Origin: an uncultured Prevotella sp.
GTDB lineage: Bacteria; Bacteroidota; Bacteroidia; Bacteroidales; Bacteroidaceae
Assembly: GCA_900315835.1 (NCBI GenBank)
Contig: ONAR01000008.1
Coordinates: 31,957-95,956, forward strand
Direction of reading: 5' to 3'
DNA: 64,000 nucleotides
In this document: positions 7,937-16,477 of the stretch, piece after piece
Position numbering within the stretch: position 1 is the stretch's first letter
How the letters are laid out: each line of letters opens with the position of its first letter
Made by a program: the position numbers and the translations under genes
The notes under the pieces: generated by a model
The model's database searches: none
What the model saw: the letters and a program-made list of their open reading frames with translations, nothing else
Told to the model about the DNA's origin: nothing

Positions 7937-8989
7937 ATGAAGAAAACAACTATAATCATCCTTGTCGTGATCGCTATCCTTTGCGCAGCCGCCGTATGGC
8001 TGTTTACCGCCGGACCGTTGGCCAGCACAGGCACCAACGACGCCGAAGAGACCGAAGAGATGGAGAAGGTGGCACCCGTCGGACCGTCGTTCAACGCCGA
8101 CTCCGCCTACGCTTTCACCAAAGCCCAGTGCGACTTCGGTCCCCGCGACATGAACTCCAAGGGGCACGACGCCTGCGAGCAATGGATCATCAAGCAGTTT
8201 AAGCGCTACGGCTGCACCGTCACCACACAGAAGGCCGACCTCAAGGGCTACGACGGCACCACGCTCAAGAGCACCAACATCATCGCCAGCTACAACCCCG
8301 GCGCCACCACGCGCATCATGCTCTGCGCCCACTGGGACTCGCGCCCCTGGGCCGACAACGACCCTGACTCGCTCAACTGGCGTAAGCCCATCCTGGCCGC
8401 CAACGACGCAGCCAGCGGCGTGGCCGTGATGCTCGAACTCGCCCGATTGCTCAGCAACCGACAGACGCAGCAGCAACTCACTGCTGACCTCGGCATCGAT
8501 TTCGTTTGCTTCGACGCTGAGGACTGGGGCACGCCGCAGTGGAGCCAGACGCCCGATGACGGCAGTTCATGGGCCCTCGGTGCGCAGTATTTCTCCCAGC
8601 ACCTGCCCCAGGGCTTCTCACCACGCTACGCCATCCTACTCGACATGGTTGGCGGACAGGGCGCGCAGTTCTATCAGGAAGGCATGTCGAAGCAGTACGC
8701 CCCCGAGATAGTGAAGAAGGTGTGGCGCGCCGCACGCCGCGCCGGCTACGGTTCCTTCTTCCCCAGGCAGGACGGCGGCATGATCACCGACGACCACATC
8801 CCCGTCAATCAGACGGCCAACATCCCCTGCATCGACATCATCCCCTATTATCCACAGTGCGAGCAGAGCTCATTCGGACCCACATGGCACACCCTCAACG
8901 ACGACATGGCGCATATCGACAAGAACACGCTCAAGGCCGTTGGTCAGACCCTGGTGCAGGTCATCTTCACCGAGCTCAGCGGCAACTAA
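7937..8989 (+). CDS. M28-family zinc enzyme, probable type II glutaminyl cyclase
   Basis: Converts N-terminal Gln of exported proteins to pyroglutamate if it is a true cyclase. Residues 5-27 form an uncleaved signal anchor, so the enzyme is probably tethered to the inner membrane facing the periplasm. Zinc-site motifs typical of animal-type bacterial cyclases are HWDSRPWAD (His132), NDAASG (Asp157), FDAEDWG (Glu195/Asp196) and ITDDHIPV. HWDSRPWAD and the DAEDWG loop favour glutaminyl cyclase over an M28 aminopeptidase; I cannot exclude the latter. The start follows directly after the 9-bp repeat array, which would lie in the 5' leader or promoter. Confidence 0.85.
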   Translation: MKKTTIIILVVIAILCAAAVWLFTAGPLASTGTNDAEETEEMEKVAPVGPSFNADSAYAFTKAQCDFGPRDMNSKGHDACEQWIIKQFKRYGCTVTTQKADLKGYDGTTLKSTNIIASYNPGATTRIMLCAHWDSRPWADNDPDSLNWRKPILAANDAASGVAVMLELARLLSNRQTQQQLTADLGIDFVCFDAEDWGTPQWSQTPDDGSSWALGAQYFSQHLPQGFSPRYAILLDMVGGQGAQFYQEGMSKQYAPEIVKKVWRAARRAGYGSFFPRQDGGMITDDHIPVNQTANIPCIDIIPYYPQCEQSSFGPTWHTLNDDMAHIDKNTLKAVGQTLVQVIFTELSGN

Positions 8990-9028
8990 CCGCCCCTCCC
9001 CTCGCCCACGCCTAAAACGAATCTCACA

Positions 9029-10252
9029 ATGGATGCGCTCACCTATCTTCAGTCCCACTGCCGTCTGCGCCGCAACGTACTCACCGGCGCCATCGGCTAT
9101 GCGCCCGCGGGCAGCAACGACTACCTGCCGCTGTCGCCCGAAGGCCGCAATACCATTCTCCTGGAGGCCGAGCAGCAGGGCGTGAGCCTGAACACGCTTA
9201 CGCTCGACCGCTACGTCCATTCCACGCTCATTGCGCAGTGGAACCCCGCCACCGAATGGCTTGACGCTCTGCCCCAATGGGATGGCAACGACTACGTCTT
9301 CGACCTCTCCGAGCGTATCATCACCTCCAACCCCGACTGGCCCGCCCGCTTCCATAAATGGATGCTGCAGATGGTGGCGCGCTGGCAGGGGCGCGACATC
9401 GCCGTGCGCGACCTCATCGTGCCCGTGCTGGTAGGCGTCTACGGCTACGGCAAGACCTCATTCTGCAACCTCATCCTACCGCCGCCGCTGCGCCCCTACT
9501 ACACCGACGGCGTCCATGTCAAGTCGTCGCAGGAGGTGTACGACCTCATCACGACGAGTCTGCTCATCAACATCGACGAGTTCTATCAGGAGCATGCCGA
9601 CCAGACCATCCTCATGCGTTACCTGTTCTCGCGCTCCACGCCCGTCTTCCGCAAGGCTTACGGTACGACAGCTGAGCCGCGCCATATCTACGCCGCCTTC
9701 ATCGCCAACACCGGCAACCTCCACCCCATGACCGATGCCGCGGGAGCCGCACGACTGGCTTGCGTCGAGGTGGGCCACGCCATCGACCTCACCACGCCCA
9801 TTCCCTACGAACAACTCTACGCCCAACTCGTGGCGGAGCTGGCCGACGGCGCCGACCTCACACTCACCGAAGACGAGCGCGAAGCGATGGCCATACAGAA
9901 CTCACCATTCCAGGAGGCCGACAACCTCGTGAAGATGGTGAAGTTGCTCTATGCCGCTCCGCCAAAGGGAAAGAAAGCCAAGGCCGTCTACATCGACGCC
10001 ATCATCGACCGTCTGATGAAGGAATACCCCTACTGGACGCCGGGTGAGCACGTCAACCAAGACGTAGGCTTTGCCCTGCAGGAGGCCGGCTTCACGCGCA
10101 GCCGCATCCATGGCCGCTCCTGTTACCGCGTGGTGGAGCGCGACCCGCGCCGCTTCGACTTCAACGACGAACCAGCCACCGACAACAACGATGATTCCTT
10201 GGCCGACAATCCATTGGCACGCGCTTTGTTGGCCGGATTGGGGAAGGGGTGA
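9029..10252 (+). CDS. VapE/VirE-type P-loop ATPase with DUF3874-like C-terminus (orphan)
   Basis: A member of the virulence-associated E family, superfamily 3-like helicase/ATPases commonly found in phages, plasmids and islands. The Walker A equivalent reads VGVYGYGKTS (Lys142, Thr143) and Walker B LLINIDEF (Asp183, Glu184). FIANTGN is a plausible sensor segment. The last ~90 residues (YWTPGEHVNQDVGFALQEAGF) match the winged DUF3874 domain seen after VapE in Bacteroidetes. No primase, integrase or structural phage gene is adjacent, so it looks like a domesticated or stranded mobile-element gene. It lies 39 nt after the cyclase. The function in this cell is unknown. Confidence 0.8.
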   Translation: MDALTYLQSHCRLRRNVLTGAIGYAPAGSNDYLPLSPEGRNTILLEAEQQGVSLNTLTLDRYVHSTLIAQWNPATEWLDALPQWDGNDYVFDLSERIITSNPDWPARFHKWMLQMVARWQGRDIAVRDLIVPVLVGVYGYGKTSFCNLILPPPLRPYYTDGVHVKSSQEVYDLITTSLLINIDEFYQEHADQTILMRYLFSRSTPVFRKAYGTTAEPRHIYAAFIANTGNLHPMTDAAGAARLACVEVGHAIDLTTPIPYEQLYAQLVAELADGADLTLTEDEREAMAIQNSPFQEADNLVKMVKLLYAAPPKGKKAKAVYIDAIIDRLMKEYPYWTPGEHVNQDVGFALQEAGFTRSRIHGRSCYRVVERDPRRFDFNDEPATDNNDDSLADNPLARALLAGLGKG

Positions 10253-10261
10253 GTGGAAGAA

Positions 10262-10399
10262 GAACGGAAGGTCAGAAGGTCAGAATATTAGAAGTCCAGA
10301 AGTCCGGAAGTCCAGAAGTCCAGAAGTCCAGAAGTCCAGAAGTCCGGAAGTCCAGAAGTCCGGAAGTCCAGAAGTCCAGAAGTCCAGTCATTACAATAA
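10262..10399. repeat. 9-bp GAAGTCCGG/GAAGTCCAG tandem array
   Basis: About thirteen 9-bp units of AGAAGTCCG/AGAAGTCCA end in CCAGTCATTACAATAAG. The same boundary sequence recurs at 10481-10497 and 21968-21984, and inverted near 57213, so these are copies of one element. The array lies in the vapE 3' region, and no gene is seen in 10253-10603. Confidence 0.9.
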
Positions 10400-10419
10400 G
10401 CAGGAATGCCAAAGGTGTT

Positions 10420-10453
10420 AGTGCAGTGGCCGGTCTTGTGCCGGCCACCATCC
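10420..10453 (+). repeat. REP-like palindromic element
   Basis: AGTGCAGTGGCCGG, a short loop, then GTGCCGGCCACCATCC. Sense orientation downstream of vapE. One of two near-identical copies 93 bp apart, each preceded by the same TCATTACAATAAGC(A/G)GGAA stretch, which indicates a local duplication. Confidence 0.88.
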
Positions 10454-10512
10454 GCAAGGGTAATGTATACGGAAGTCCAGTCATTACAATAAGCGGGAAT
10501 GCCAAAGGGATT

Positions 10513-10546
10513 AGTGTAGTGGCCGGTCTTGTGCCGGCCACCATCC
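10513..10546 (+). repeat. REP-like palindromic element
   Basis: AGTGTAGTGGCCGG with GTGCCGGCCACCATCC. Second copy of the local duplication, 58 nt before the YhcH-family start codon. Confidence 0.88.
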
Positions 10547-10603
10547 ACTTAGATAACATTTCGGTATACAGAAGCAAAGAAGTAAAGTAATAATAAAAGC
10601 AAT

Positions 10604-11329
10604 ATGAAAAAGATATTCACAATCATCGGGCTTTTCCTCGCTGTCATCGCAGCAGATGCCCAAAACAACCACTGCAGCCAAGGCAGTCAGTGTTGCAAGA
10701 GCAATCAGACCAGCGAGTGCAGTAAGGCCAATCAGACCAGCGATTGCTGTCAAGCCATCTACACTCAGCCCTGCACCGACACCGCCGAGATAGCCAAGGC
10801 CACAGCATGGATGAACAGCGGCGCATGGCGCAACGGCTTCACCAAGGCCGATCCCCACGCCTCGGTCAACGCCGTGGAGTTCTACCGCCAGTATCAGCTC
10901 AACCCCGAACAATGGAAAGCCTTGTTCAGTTGGATAGCCAAGACTGACCTGCTCAGTCTGCCCAGCGGCCGCACACCCATCCCCGGCACCAAACTCGTGG
11001 CCAGCGTGAAAGACGATAAGAACGGCCCACTGGAGACCCGACAGTCGGAAAGCCACTACCACCACATCGATTTCCAGTATGTGGTGCGCGGCTGCGAGCG
11101 CTTCGGCATCATCGACCACGTATCCAGCAAGCCCAACACCACCTACCAGCCCGATGTCATGCACTACGACTACGACAAGAGCAAGGCCCGCTTCTACGAC
11201 AGCGACCCTGCCCACTTCTTCATCTTCTTCCCCGGCGACTGGCATATCGCCAAGGTGAAGACCGACCAGCCCGACCAGAATATCCGTGTGGTAGTCATCA
11301 AGGTTGACTATATCGACGAGGGGAAATAA
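10604..11329 (+). CDS. Secreted YhcH/YjgK/YiaL-family protein with Cys-rich linker
   Basis: The family (DUF386/EbgC-like) is a metal-binding cupin linked to sugar metabolism. Conserved motifs are HYHHIDFQ (His151, His153, His154, Asp156), a Glu-rich strand and [11 protein letters not shown]. Unusually, the domain is preceded by a cleavable signal peptide (about residues 1-19, ending ADAQ) and a ~35-residue linker of repeated QTSxC/SNQTSEC units with eight cysteines. Most family members are cytoplasmic and lack both. The next gene, mutS, starts 2 nt later, so the two may share a transcript. Confidence 0.85.
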   Translation: MKKIFTIIGLFLAVIAADAQNNHCSQGSQCCKSNQTSECSKANQTSDCCQAIYTQPCTDTAEIAKATAWMNSGAWRNGFTKADPHASVNAVEFYRQYQLNPEQWKALFSWIAKTDLLSLPSGRTPIPGTKLVASVKDDKNGPLETRQSESHYHHIDFQYVVRGCERFGIIDHVSSKPNTTYQPDVMHYDYDKSKARFYDSDPAHFFIFFPGDWHIAKVKTDQPDQNIRVVVIKVDYIDEGK

Positions 11330-11331
11330 GC

Positions 11332-13998
11332 ATGCAAAAGAATGACAACGCCCTCACCCCTATGATGCGGCAGTTCTTCTCGCTGAAGGCCAAGCACCCC
11401 GACGCCCTAATGCTCTTCCGGTGCGGCGACTTCTACGAGACCTACTGCGACGACGCCGTCGAGGCTGCGCGCATCCTCGGCATCACCCTCACCCGACGCA
11501 ACAACGGTGCCTCGGCAGGCGCCGAGATGGCGGGCTTCCCCCATCATGCCCTCGACACCTACCTGCCCAAGCTCATCCGCGCCGGTAAGCGCGTGGCCAT
11601 CTGCGACCAGCTCGAGGACCCGAAGAAGAAGCGCGCAGCCATCAAGGGAAAGAAAGGACTCTCAGAGATGGACAAGATGGTGAAGCGCGGCATCACCGAA
11701 CTCGTGACGCCGGGCATCGCCATGAGCGACAACGTGCTCAACTATAAGGAGAACAACTTCCTTGCCGCCGTCCACTTCGGCAAGACCGCTTGCGGCATCA
11801 GCTTCCTCGACATCTCCACCGGCGAGTTCCTCACCGGCCAGGGCACCTACGACTATGTGGAGAAACTCATCGGCAACTTCTCGCCCAAGGAGGTGCTCTA
11901 CGACAAGAACCGCAAGCGCGAGTTTGAGCAGTATTTCGGCAATAAGCTCTGCGTGTTTGAGCTCGACGACTGGGTATTCACCGAGCAGAACGCGCGGCAG
12001 AAACTACTGAAGCATTTCGGTACGAAGTCGCTCAAGGGCTTCGGCGTGGAGCACCTCAAGGAGGGCATCATCGCCTCGGGCGCCATCATGCAGTACCTCG
12101 AGCTGACGCAACACACCAACATCAACCACATCACCTCGCTCAAACGCCTCGAGGAGGAGAAATACGTCCGCCTCGACAAGTTCACCATTCGTTCGCTCGA
12201 ACTCCTCCAGCCGATGCAGGAGGATGGTAAGTCACTGCTCGACATCATCGACCGCACCATCACGCCGATGGGTGGCCGCATGCTCCGTCGCTGGACCGTC
12301 TTCCCCCTGAAGGATGTCACCCAAATCAACAACCGCCTCGACGTGGTGGAGTATTTCTTCAAGGAACCCGACTTCCGCCATGTCGTCGACGAACAGCTGC
12401 AGCGCGTAGGCGACCTCGAGCGCATCATCTCAAAGGTGGCCGTGGGCCGCGTATCGCCGCGTGAGGTGGTGCAGCTGCGCAATGCCCTGTTGGCCGTACA
12501 ACCCATCAAGACAGCCTGCCTCTACGCCAGCAACGAGAGTCTGAAGCAGTTGGGCGAGCAGCTCAACCTCTGCGAGAGTCTGCGCGACCGCATCGGCAAA
12601 GAGATACAACCCGATCCGCCACAGCTCGTGAGCAAGGGCGGCGTCATTGCCGACGGCTACAGCAAAGAGCTCGATGAGCTGCGCGCCATCTCGCAGGGCG
12701 GCAAAGACTACCTGCTCGAGATACAGGAGCGCGAGACCGAGAAGACCGGCATCTCCTCGCTCAAGGTGGGCTACAACAACGTCTTCGGCTATTACCTCGA
12801 GGTGCGCAACACCTTCAAAGACAAGGTGCCGGCCGACTGGATACGAAAGCAGACGCTGGCTCAGGCCGAACGCTACATCACGCCTGAACTGAAGGAATAC
12901 GAGGAGAAAATACTCGGCGCTGACGAGAAGATTCTCGACCTCGAGGCCCGTCTCTTCTCCGAGCTCATCGTCGCCATGCAGCAGTTCATTCCGCAGATTC
13001 AGATCAACGCCAACGTACTGGCTCAAATCGATTGCCTGCTGTCGTTCGCCAAGACAGCCGAGGACAACCGCTACGTGCGCCCCGTCATCGACGACTCCAC
13101 GACGCTCGACATCCATCAGGGCCGCCACCCCGTCATCGAGACGCAGATGCCGCTCGGTGAGCGTTATGTGCCCAACGACGTCTACCTCGATACCGAGAAA
13201 CAACAAATCATGATGATAACCGGTCCGAATATGGCTGGTAAATCGGCGCTGTTGCGTCAAACGGCACTCATAGTACTGCTGGCCCAAATGGGTTGCTTCG
13301 TACCCGCAGAGAGCGCGAAAATAGGCTTGGTCGATAAAATATTCACCCGCGTGGGCGCCAGCGACAACCTCTCGCTCGGTGAGTCGACGTTCATGGTGGA
13401 GATGACCGAGGCCGCCGACATCCTCAACAACGTCTCGCCCCACTCCCTCGTGCTCTTCGACGAACTGGGCCGCGGCACATCAACCTACGACGGCATCTCC
13501 ATCGCCTGGGCCATCGTCGAATACCTGCATGAGCATAAGGGGGCGCAGGCCCGAACGCTCTTCGCCACCCACTACCACGAGCTCAACGAGATGGAGAAGC
13601 ATTTCCCGCGCATCAAGAACTACAACGTGGCGGTGAAGGAGGTCGATGGTAAGGTCATCTTCCTGCGCAAGCTCACGCCCGGCGGCTCCGAGCATTCGTT
13701 CGGTATCCACGTGGCCGAGATTGCGGGCATGCCGCGCAGCATCGTCAAGCGCGCCAACGAGGTGCTGAAGCAGCTCGAGGCCGACAATGCCGAGGTGGGC
13801 AGTGCCGGGCGCCCGAAGGTGGAGAACATCAACGACGGCAACGGCGGAACGCAACTCAGCATCTTCCAGCTCGACGACCCCGTCCTCTCTCAGGTCCGCG
13901 ACGAGATCCTCGGCCTTGACATCAACAACCTCACGCCCGTCGAGGCGCTTAATAAGCTCAATGAGATAAAGAAGATAGTGACGGGGAAGAGCAGTTAA
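11332..13998 (+). CDS. mutS: DNA mismatch repair protein MutS
   Basis: Recognises base mismatches and small loops and recruits MutL. The N-terminal mismatch-reading motif is GDFYET (Phe34, Glu36). The connector, lever and clamp domains follow, then the ABC ATPase: Walker A GPNMAGKS (residues 631-638), signature/Walker [12 protein letters not shown], and ATHYHEL. The C-terminal helical tail ([18 protein letters not shown]) matches the MutS dimerisation region. At 888 residues it is full length. It lies 2 nt after the YhcH gene. Confidence 0.98.
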   Translation: MQKNDNALTPMMRQFFSLKAKHPDALMLFRCGDFYETYCDDAVEAARILGITLTRRNNGASAGAEMAGFPHHALDTYLPKLIRAGKRVAICDQLEDPKKKRAAIKGKKGLSEMDKMVKRGITELVTPGIAMSDNVLNYKENNFLAAVHFGKTACGISFLDISTGEFLTGQGTYDYVEKLIGNFSPKEVLYDKNRKREFEQYFGNKLCVFELDDWVFTEQNARQKLLKHFGTKSLKGFGVEHLKEGIIASGAIMQYLELTQHTNINHITSLKRLEEEKYVRLDKFTIRSLELLQPMQEDGKSLLDIIDRTITPMGGRMLRRWTVFPLKDVTQINNRLDVVEYFFKEPDFRHVVDEQLQRVGDLERIISKVAVGRVSPREVVQLRNALLAVQPIKTACLYASNESLKQLGEQLNLCESLRDRIGKEIQPDPPQLVSKGGVIADGYSKELDELRAISQGGKDYLLEIQERETEKTGISSLKVGYNNVFGYYLEVRNTFKDKVPADWIRKQTLAQAERYITPELKEYEEKILGADEKILDLEARLFSELIVAMQQFIPQIQINANVLAQIDCLLSFAKTAEDNRYVRPVIDDSTTLDIHQGRHPVIETQMPLGERYVPNDVYLDTEKQQIMMITGPNMAGKSALLRQTALIVLLAQMGCFVPAESAKIGLVDKIFTRVGASDNLSLGESTFMVEMTEAADILNNVSPHSLVLFDELGRGTSTYDGISIAWAIVEYLHEHKGAQARTLFATHYHELNEMEKHFPRIKNYNVAVKEVDGKVIFLRKLTPGGSEHSFGIHVAEIAGMPRSIVKRANEVLKQLEADNAEVGSAGRPKVENINDGNGGTQLSIFQLDDPVLSQVRDEILGLDINNLTPVEALNKLNEIKKIVTGKSS

Positions 13999-14081
13999 TA
14001 AGGGGAGACCCCTCCCCAGCCCTCCCCCGAGGGGAGGGAGAAAAGTGCCGATAGCGGCCACCGATAATATTAAAAGCGAAA

Positions 14082-14110
14082 AAACGCGGCGATAGTGCCG
14101 CGTTTATTAT
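14082..14110 (+). terminator. Terminator after mutS
   Basis: A 9-bp stem AAACGCGGC / GCCGCGTTT (14082-14090 with 14097-14105) is followed by ATTAT. It is preceded by a C/G-rich hairpin around 14008-14040. Confidence 0.75.
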
Positions 14111-14146
14111 GTAGTGCGTAGTTCTGTAAGCTGCTGCTGTGCAGCA

Positions 14147-14194
14147 GCCCCCATTCAACCCATTCGCCCCATAAAACCCATCATCCCCATCAGA
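14147..14194. repeat. CCCATnnnn 9-bp repeat, short array
   Basis: About five CCCATTCAA/CCCATCATC-like units, the same family as at 7758-7922, within ispG and at 41965-42021. It lies just past the 3' end of the minus-strand DUF4252 gene. Confidence 0.75.
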
Positions 14195-14200
14195 GTCCCC

Positions 14201-14644
14201 CTACTCCGCCAGATGCTTGATGTCGCTCAGCGTAATCCTTCCCTGAATGTTGATGATATTGATTTCGTCGCGCTCCGTCTCCATCAACACAAATTCGTTG
14301 ATGCCACGCCCCAGCGACCGGCAGTAGATGATGGTTTGCTCATCGCCGTCGTGCATGCGCATCATCTCCTCGTAGTGGCCACGTTCAAAACTCGCGACAG
14401 CCTCGGTTTTAATTGTGCGCACCATCGACGGCCGCTCACACGACAGCATCTGAATGCGGTCTATCTTCTTCGACGAGATACGCTTATCGTTGACCTCCAC
14501 CGTAGGCATCATGCTCAACATCGACTTGGAGATAAACACCGTCTCCACGCCACGCGTATTGCCATATTTCTTGAACAGCGCGTCTTGCGCCAGCACCATA
14601 CCGGTCATGCACACACAGACGAGCAACAGTAGTATTCGCTTCAT
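14201..14644 (-). CDS. DUF4252 domain protein, secreted
   Basis: A 147-residue protein with a cleavable signal peptide (about 1-19, ending VLAQ). The rest matches the DUF4252 pattern of alternating strands (RGVETVFISKSMLSMM..., LSCERPSMV, FVLMETERDEINIINIQGRITLSDIKHL). Function of the family is not established; members are recurrently linked to ECF sigma/anti-sigma genes in Bacteroidetes. It is the last gene of a four-gene minus-strand operon and is paralogous to the first. Confidence 0.8.
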   Translation of the reverse strand: MKRILLLLVCVCMTGMVLAQDALFKKYGNTRGVETVFISKSMLSMMPTVEVNDKRISSKKIDRIQMLSCERPSMVRTIKTEAVASFERGHYEEMMRMHDGDEQTIIYCRSLGRGINEFVLMETERDEINIINIQGRITLSDIKHLAE

Positions 14645-14650
14645 TTTGAC

Positions 14651-15145
14651 TTAATATTTCTGATTAACGTTGTTCACCTTGTCCAGTCCTTTATTGAGGG
14701 CCGACGAGAACTTAGCCAGTGCCTTTCCGGCTGCAGCAGCGGCATCCTCGGGATTGTTGAACGTATCCCGCTGCTCCACCATCATCGCAGGTTGCCCCTG
14801 CCGGTTGTTAAGATAAATCCCGAGCGAGAACAGCAACAGCAGTGAGGCCGCCACCATGCCCACCACACGCAGGCTCATGCGCCGCGCTCTGCTGCCCGAC
14901 GACTTCTCCACTGCGTTCCACTGGTCCACGTGCCGCGACAGCCGGGTAACGAACTCCTGCCCTACCCTCTCGTCAGGCATCTGCAGCCTATGCAACGCCT
15001 CGAAGTAAGCGGCATCCGGGGCCAGCTCCTCCGCCACCTCGCCCTCGTTGCCGGTGAGCGTCGTTTCGAGCAACCGCTCCTCGGCGGGCGTGGTCATACC
15101 GTTGTCGTATTTGTTGAGCAGCGTTTTAATTTCCTGAGCATCCAT
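14651..15145 (-). CDS. Anti-sigma-like single-pass membrane protein
   Basis: 164 residues from MDAQEIKTLL. A longer reading frame upstream is out of register with the sigma gene and has no homologue-like sequence, so the start at 15145 is preferred. A ~90-residue cytoplasmic part (acidic, two-helix pattern) precedes one membrane helix (VVGMVAASLLLLFSLGIYL, about 80-98) and a ~65-residue periplasmic tail. It overlaps the sigma-factor gene by 20 nt, an arrangement typical of sigma/anti-sigma pairs. The anti-sigma role is inferred from order and topology; no zinc-binding HxxxCxxC motif is visible. Confidence 0.72.
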   Translation of the reverse strand: MDAQEIKTLLNKYDNGMTTPAEERLLETTLTGNEGEVAEELAPDAAYFEALHRLQMPDERVGQEFVTRLSRHVDQWNAVEKSSGSRARRMSLRVVGMVAASLLLLFSLGIYLNNRQGQPAMMVEQRDTFNNPEDAAAAAGKALAKFSSALNKGLDKVNNVNQKY

Positions 15146-15644
15146 GAGCAGATAGTTTTTTGAATTGTTGGCGCACCGTACTTCTGGCGCGGCTGAGCAG
15201 TGTGCGGATATTGATGTCGGAGAGACCCGTGGCGCGCCGCATTTCCTCGCTGTCGAGGCCCTCGATGTCGCGCATCGTGATGACCATGCGCTGCTTCGGC
15301 GGCAGTTGGCTGATGAGCCGTCTGACGAGCGCCACGTCGTCGGTTTCATTGGCTTCGGTATCGGCCTGACCGTCATAGGCCACGGCCAACCGTTCCAGCG
15401 GTTCATCGGCTTCCTCGATACCACGACGCCGCTTGCTGTCGAGGAAGATGTTGCGCAGCGTGATGACCGAATAAGCCGATGCATCGAAGTCCGGTGGCAG
15501 ACTGTCGCGCTTCATCCACAGCCGGAGCAGCGTGTCCTGCACCAGATCCTCTGCCGCCTGACCGTTACCCGTCAGACGAAGCGCCACCGCATAGAGCCGC
15601 GGGCATTGAGGCAGGAAAATCTGCTTGAACTTTGAAGCATCCAT
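15126..15644 (-). CDS. ECF-type RNA polymerase sigma factor
   Basis: A sigma-70 family region 2 plus region 4 protein of 172 residues. Region 2 (about 10-75) contains LYAVALRLTGNGQAAEDLVQDT; region 4 (about 108-160) contains LPPKQRMVITMRDIEGLDSEE and the helix-turn-helix LSDINIRTLLSRARST. It is co-transcribed with the flanking membrane protein and DUF4252 genes. The target promoters are probably its own operon plus envelope genes (inference). Confidence 0.9.
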   Translation of the reverse strand: MDASKFKQIFLPQCPRLYAVALRLTGNGQAAEDLVQDTLLRLWMKRDSLPPDFDASAYSVITLRNIFLDSKRRRGIEEADEPLERLAVAYDGQADTEANETDDVALVRRLISQLPPKQRMVITMRDIEGLDSEEMRRATGLSDINIRTLLSRARSTVRQQFKKLSAHGCSGN

Positions 15645-15662
15645 CAGCGTTGCGGCCGTCGG

Positions 15663-16139
15663 TCAGTCGTCAAGTAATTTCTTGATGTCCTTGCCTTTAA
15701 TCTTCCCCTCGAGGAACACGAGCGTGCAGTCATCGTCGTCGATGGAGATGACCACCACGTCGCGCATGTTGTAGCCGTCGGGCTTGCCGAGGATGCGTAC
15801 GTGGTCGTCGCCGTTGTTGGTCTCCAACACCTGCGAGTAAGCCGCATCATCGAGCGAGTCGACAGCCTGCGTAAAGCGCTGTTTCACGTCTTTGGCGCAG
15901 TTGTCAAGGTCGAGCACCGTCACCGAGTTGATGCCTTTGGCAATGTGGGAAATGTTAGTCTCCTTACCCTTCAAGAATACGGCGCCGAGGCGCATCAAGG
16001 CTTTACCTAAATGCGTTTTCTCCACCCCCTTCTCCGAGGAGAAAGCATTGATCAGTCCATCCACGGTATGCGTGGTCTGCGCCGAGGCAGCGGTGAGCGC
16101 GAGGGTCATCATCATGACCAGCATTAATATTTTCTTCAT
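15663..16139 (-). CDS. DUF4252 domain protein, secreted (first gene of sigma operon)
   Basis: 158 residues with a signal peptide ending SAQ (about position 21), followed by a DUF4252-type domain (VEKTHLGKALMRLGA, INSVTVLDLDNC, DVVVISIDDDDCTLVFLEGKIKGKDIKKLL). Paralogous to the protein encoded at 14201-14644. It stands 18 nt upstream of the sigma gene, so it probably heads the operon and may feed an envelope signal to the sigma/anti-sigma pair; that role is inference. Confidence 0.8.
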   Translation of the reverse strand: MKKILMLVMMMTLALTAASAQTTHTVDGLINAFSSEKGVEKTHLGKALMRLGAVFLKGKETNISHIAKGINSVTVLDLDNCAKDVKQRFTQAVDSLDDAAYSQVLETNNGDDHVRILGKPDGYNMRDVVVISIDDDDCTLVFLEGKIKGKDIKKLLDD

Positions 16140-16261
16140 ACGATTGACTTGTTTAATTGATTGCGATGTTTATTGGAGCGCTTCCAATAGTATAAACGTA
16201 AAAACACGGGTAAACGTTGCATTGCCATGCCAATTTTCTGCAGACCATCCACCACCGCGTC

Positions 16262-16393
16262 GCGATAGCTATGCTATGACGTCGCGATAGCTATGCTATG
16301 ACGTCGCGATAGCTATGGTATCGCGGTGCGATAGCTATGGTATCGCGATGCGATAGCTATGGTATCGCGATGCGATAGCTATGGTATCGCGAT
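16262..16393. repeat. 22-bp tandem palindromic array, six copies
   Basis: GCGATAG recurs at 16262, 16284, 16306, 16328, 16350 and 16372, an exact 22-bp period. Two early units end GCTATGAC and later ones end TATCGCGAT; the latter form GCGATA...TATCGC hairpins. It lies between two divergent genes, 29 nt before a promoter, and fills most of the 16140-16477 gap. Confidence 0.93.
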
Positions 16394-16421
16394 GTTGAAG
16401 ATTAAAATTTTATGGCTCTAT

Positions 16422-16452
16422 GTTGTAATCCCAAATATTTTCAGTATCTTTG
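16422..16452 (+). promoter_or_regulatory. Promoter of the conserved gene/rpoN operon
   Basis: GTTG (16422-16425), a 19-nt spacer, then TATCTTTG (16445-16452). The downstream ATG at 16478 is the first in a good context, which rules out the longer reading frame beginning at 16412. Confidence 0.75.
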
Positions 16453-16477
16453 CCTCGTAAAGACAAAAAGCGGTACT

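Noticed and set aside
7752-7940. 62-residue ORF of MGRMG and HQTHKT repeats
   Set aside because: A direct translation of the 9-bp array; period divisible by three explains its openness.
14651-15484. 277-residue version of the anti-sigma-like gene
   Set aside because: The first 113 residues are an out-of-frame reading of the sigma-factor gene; the start at 15145 fits better.
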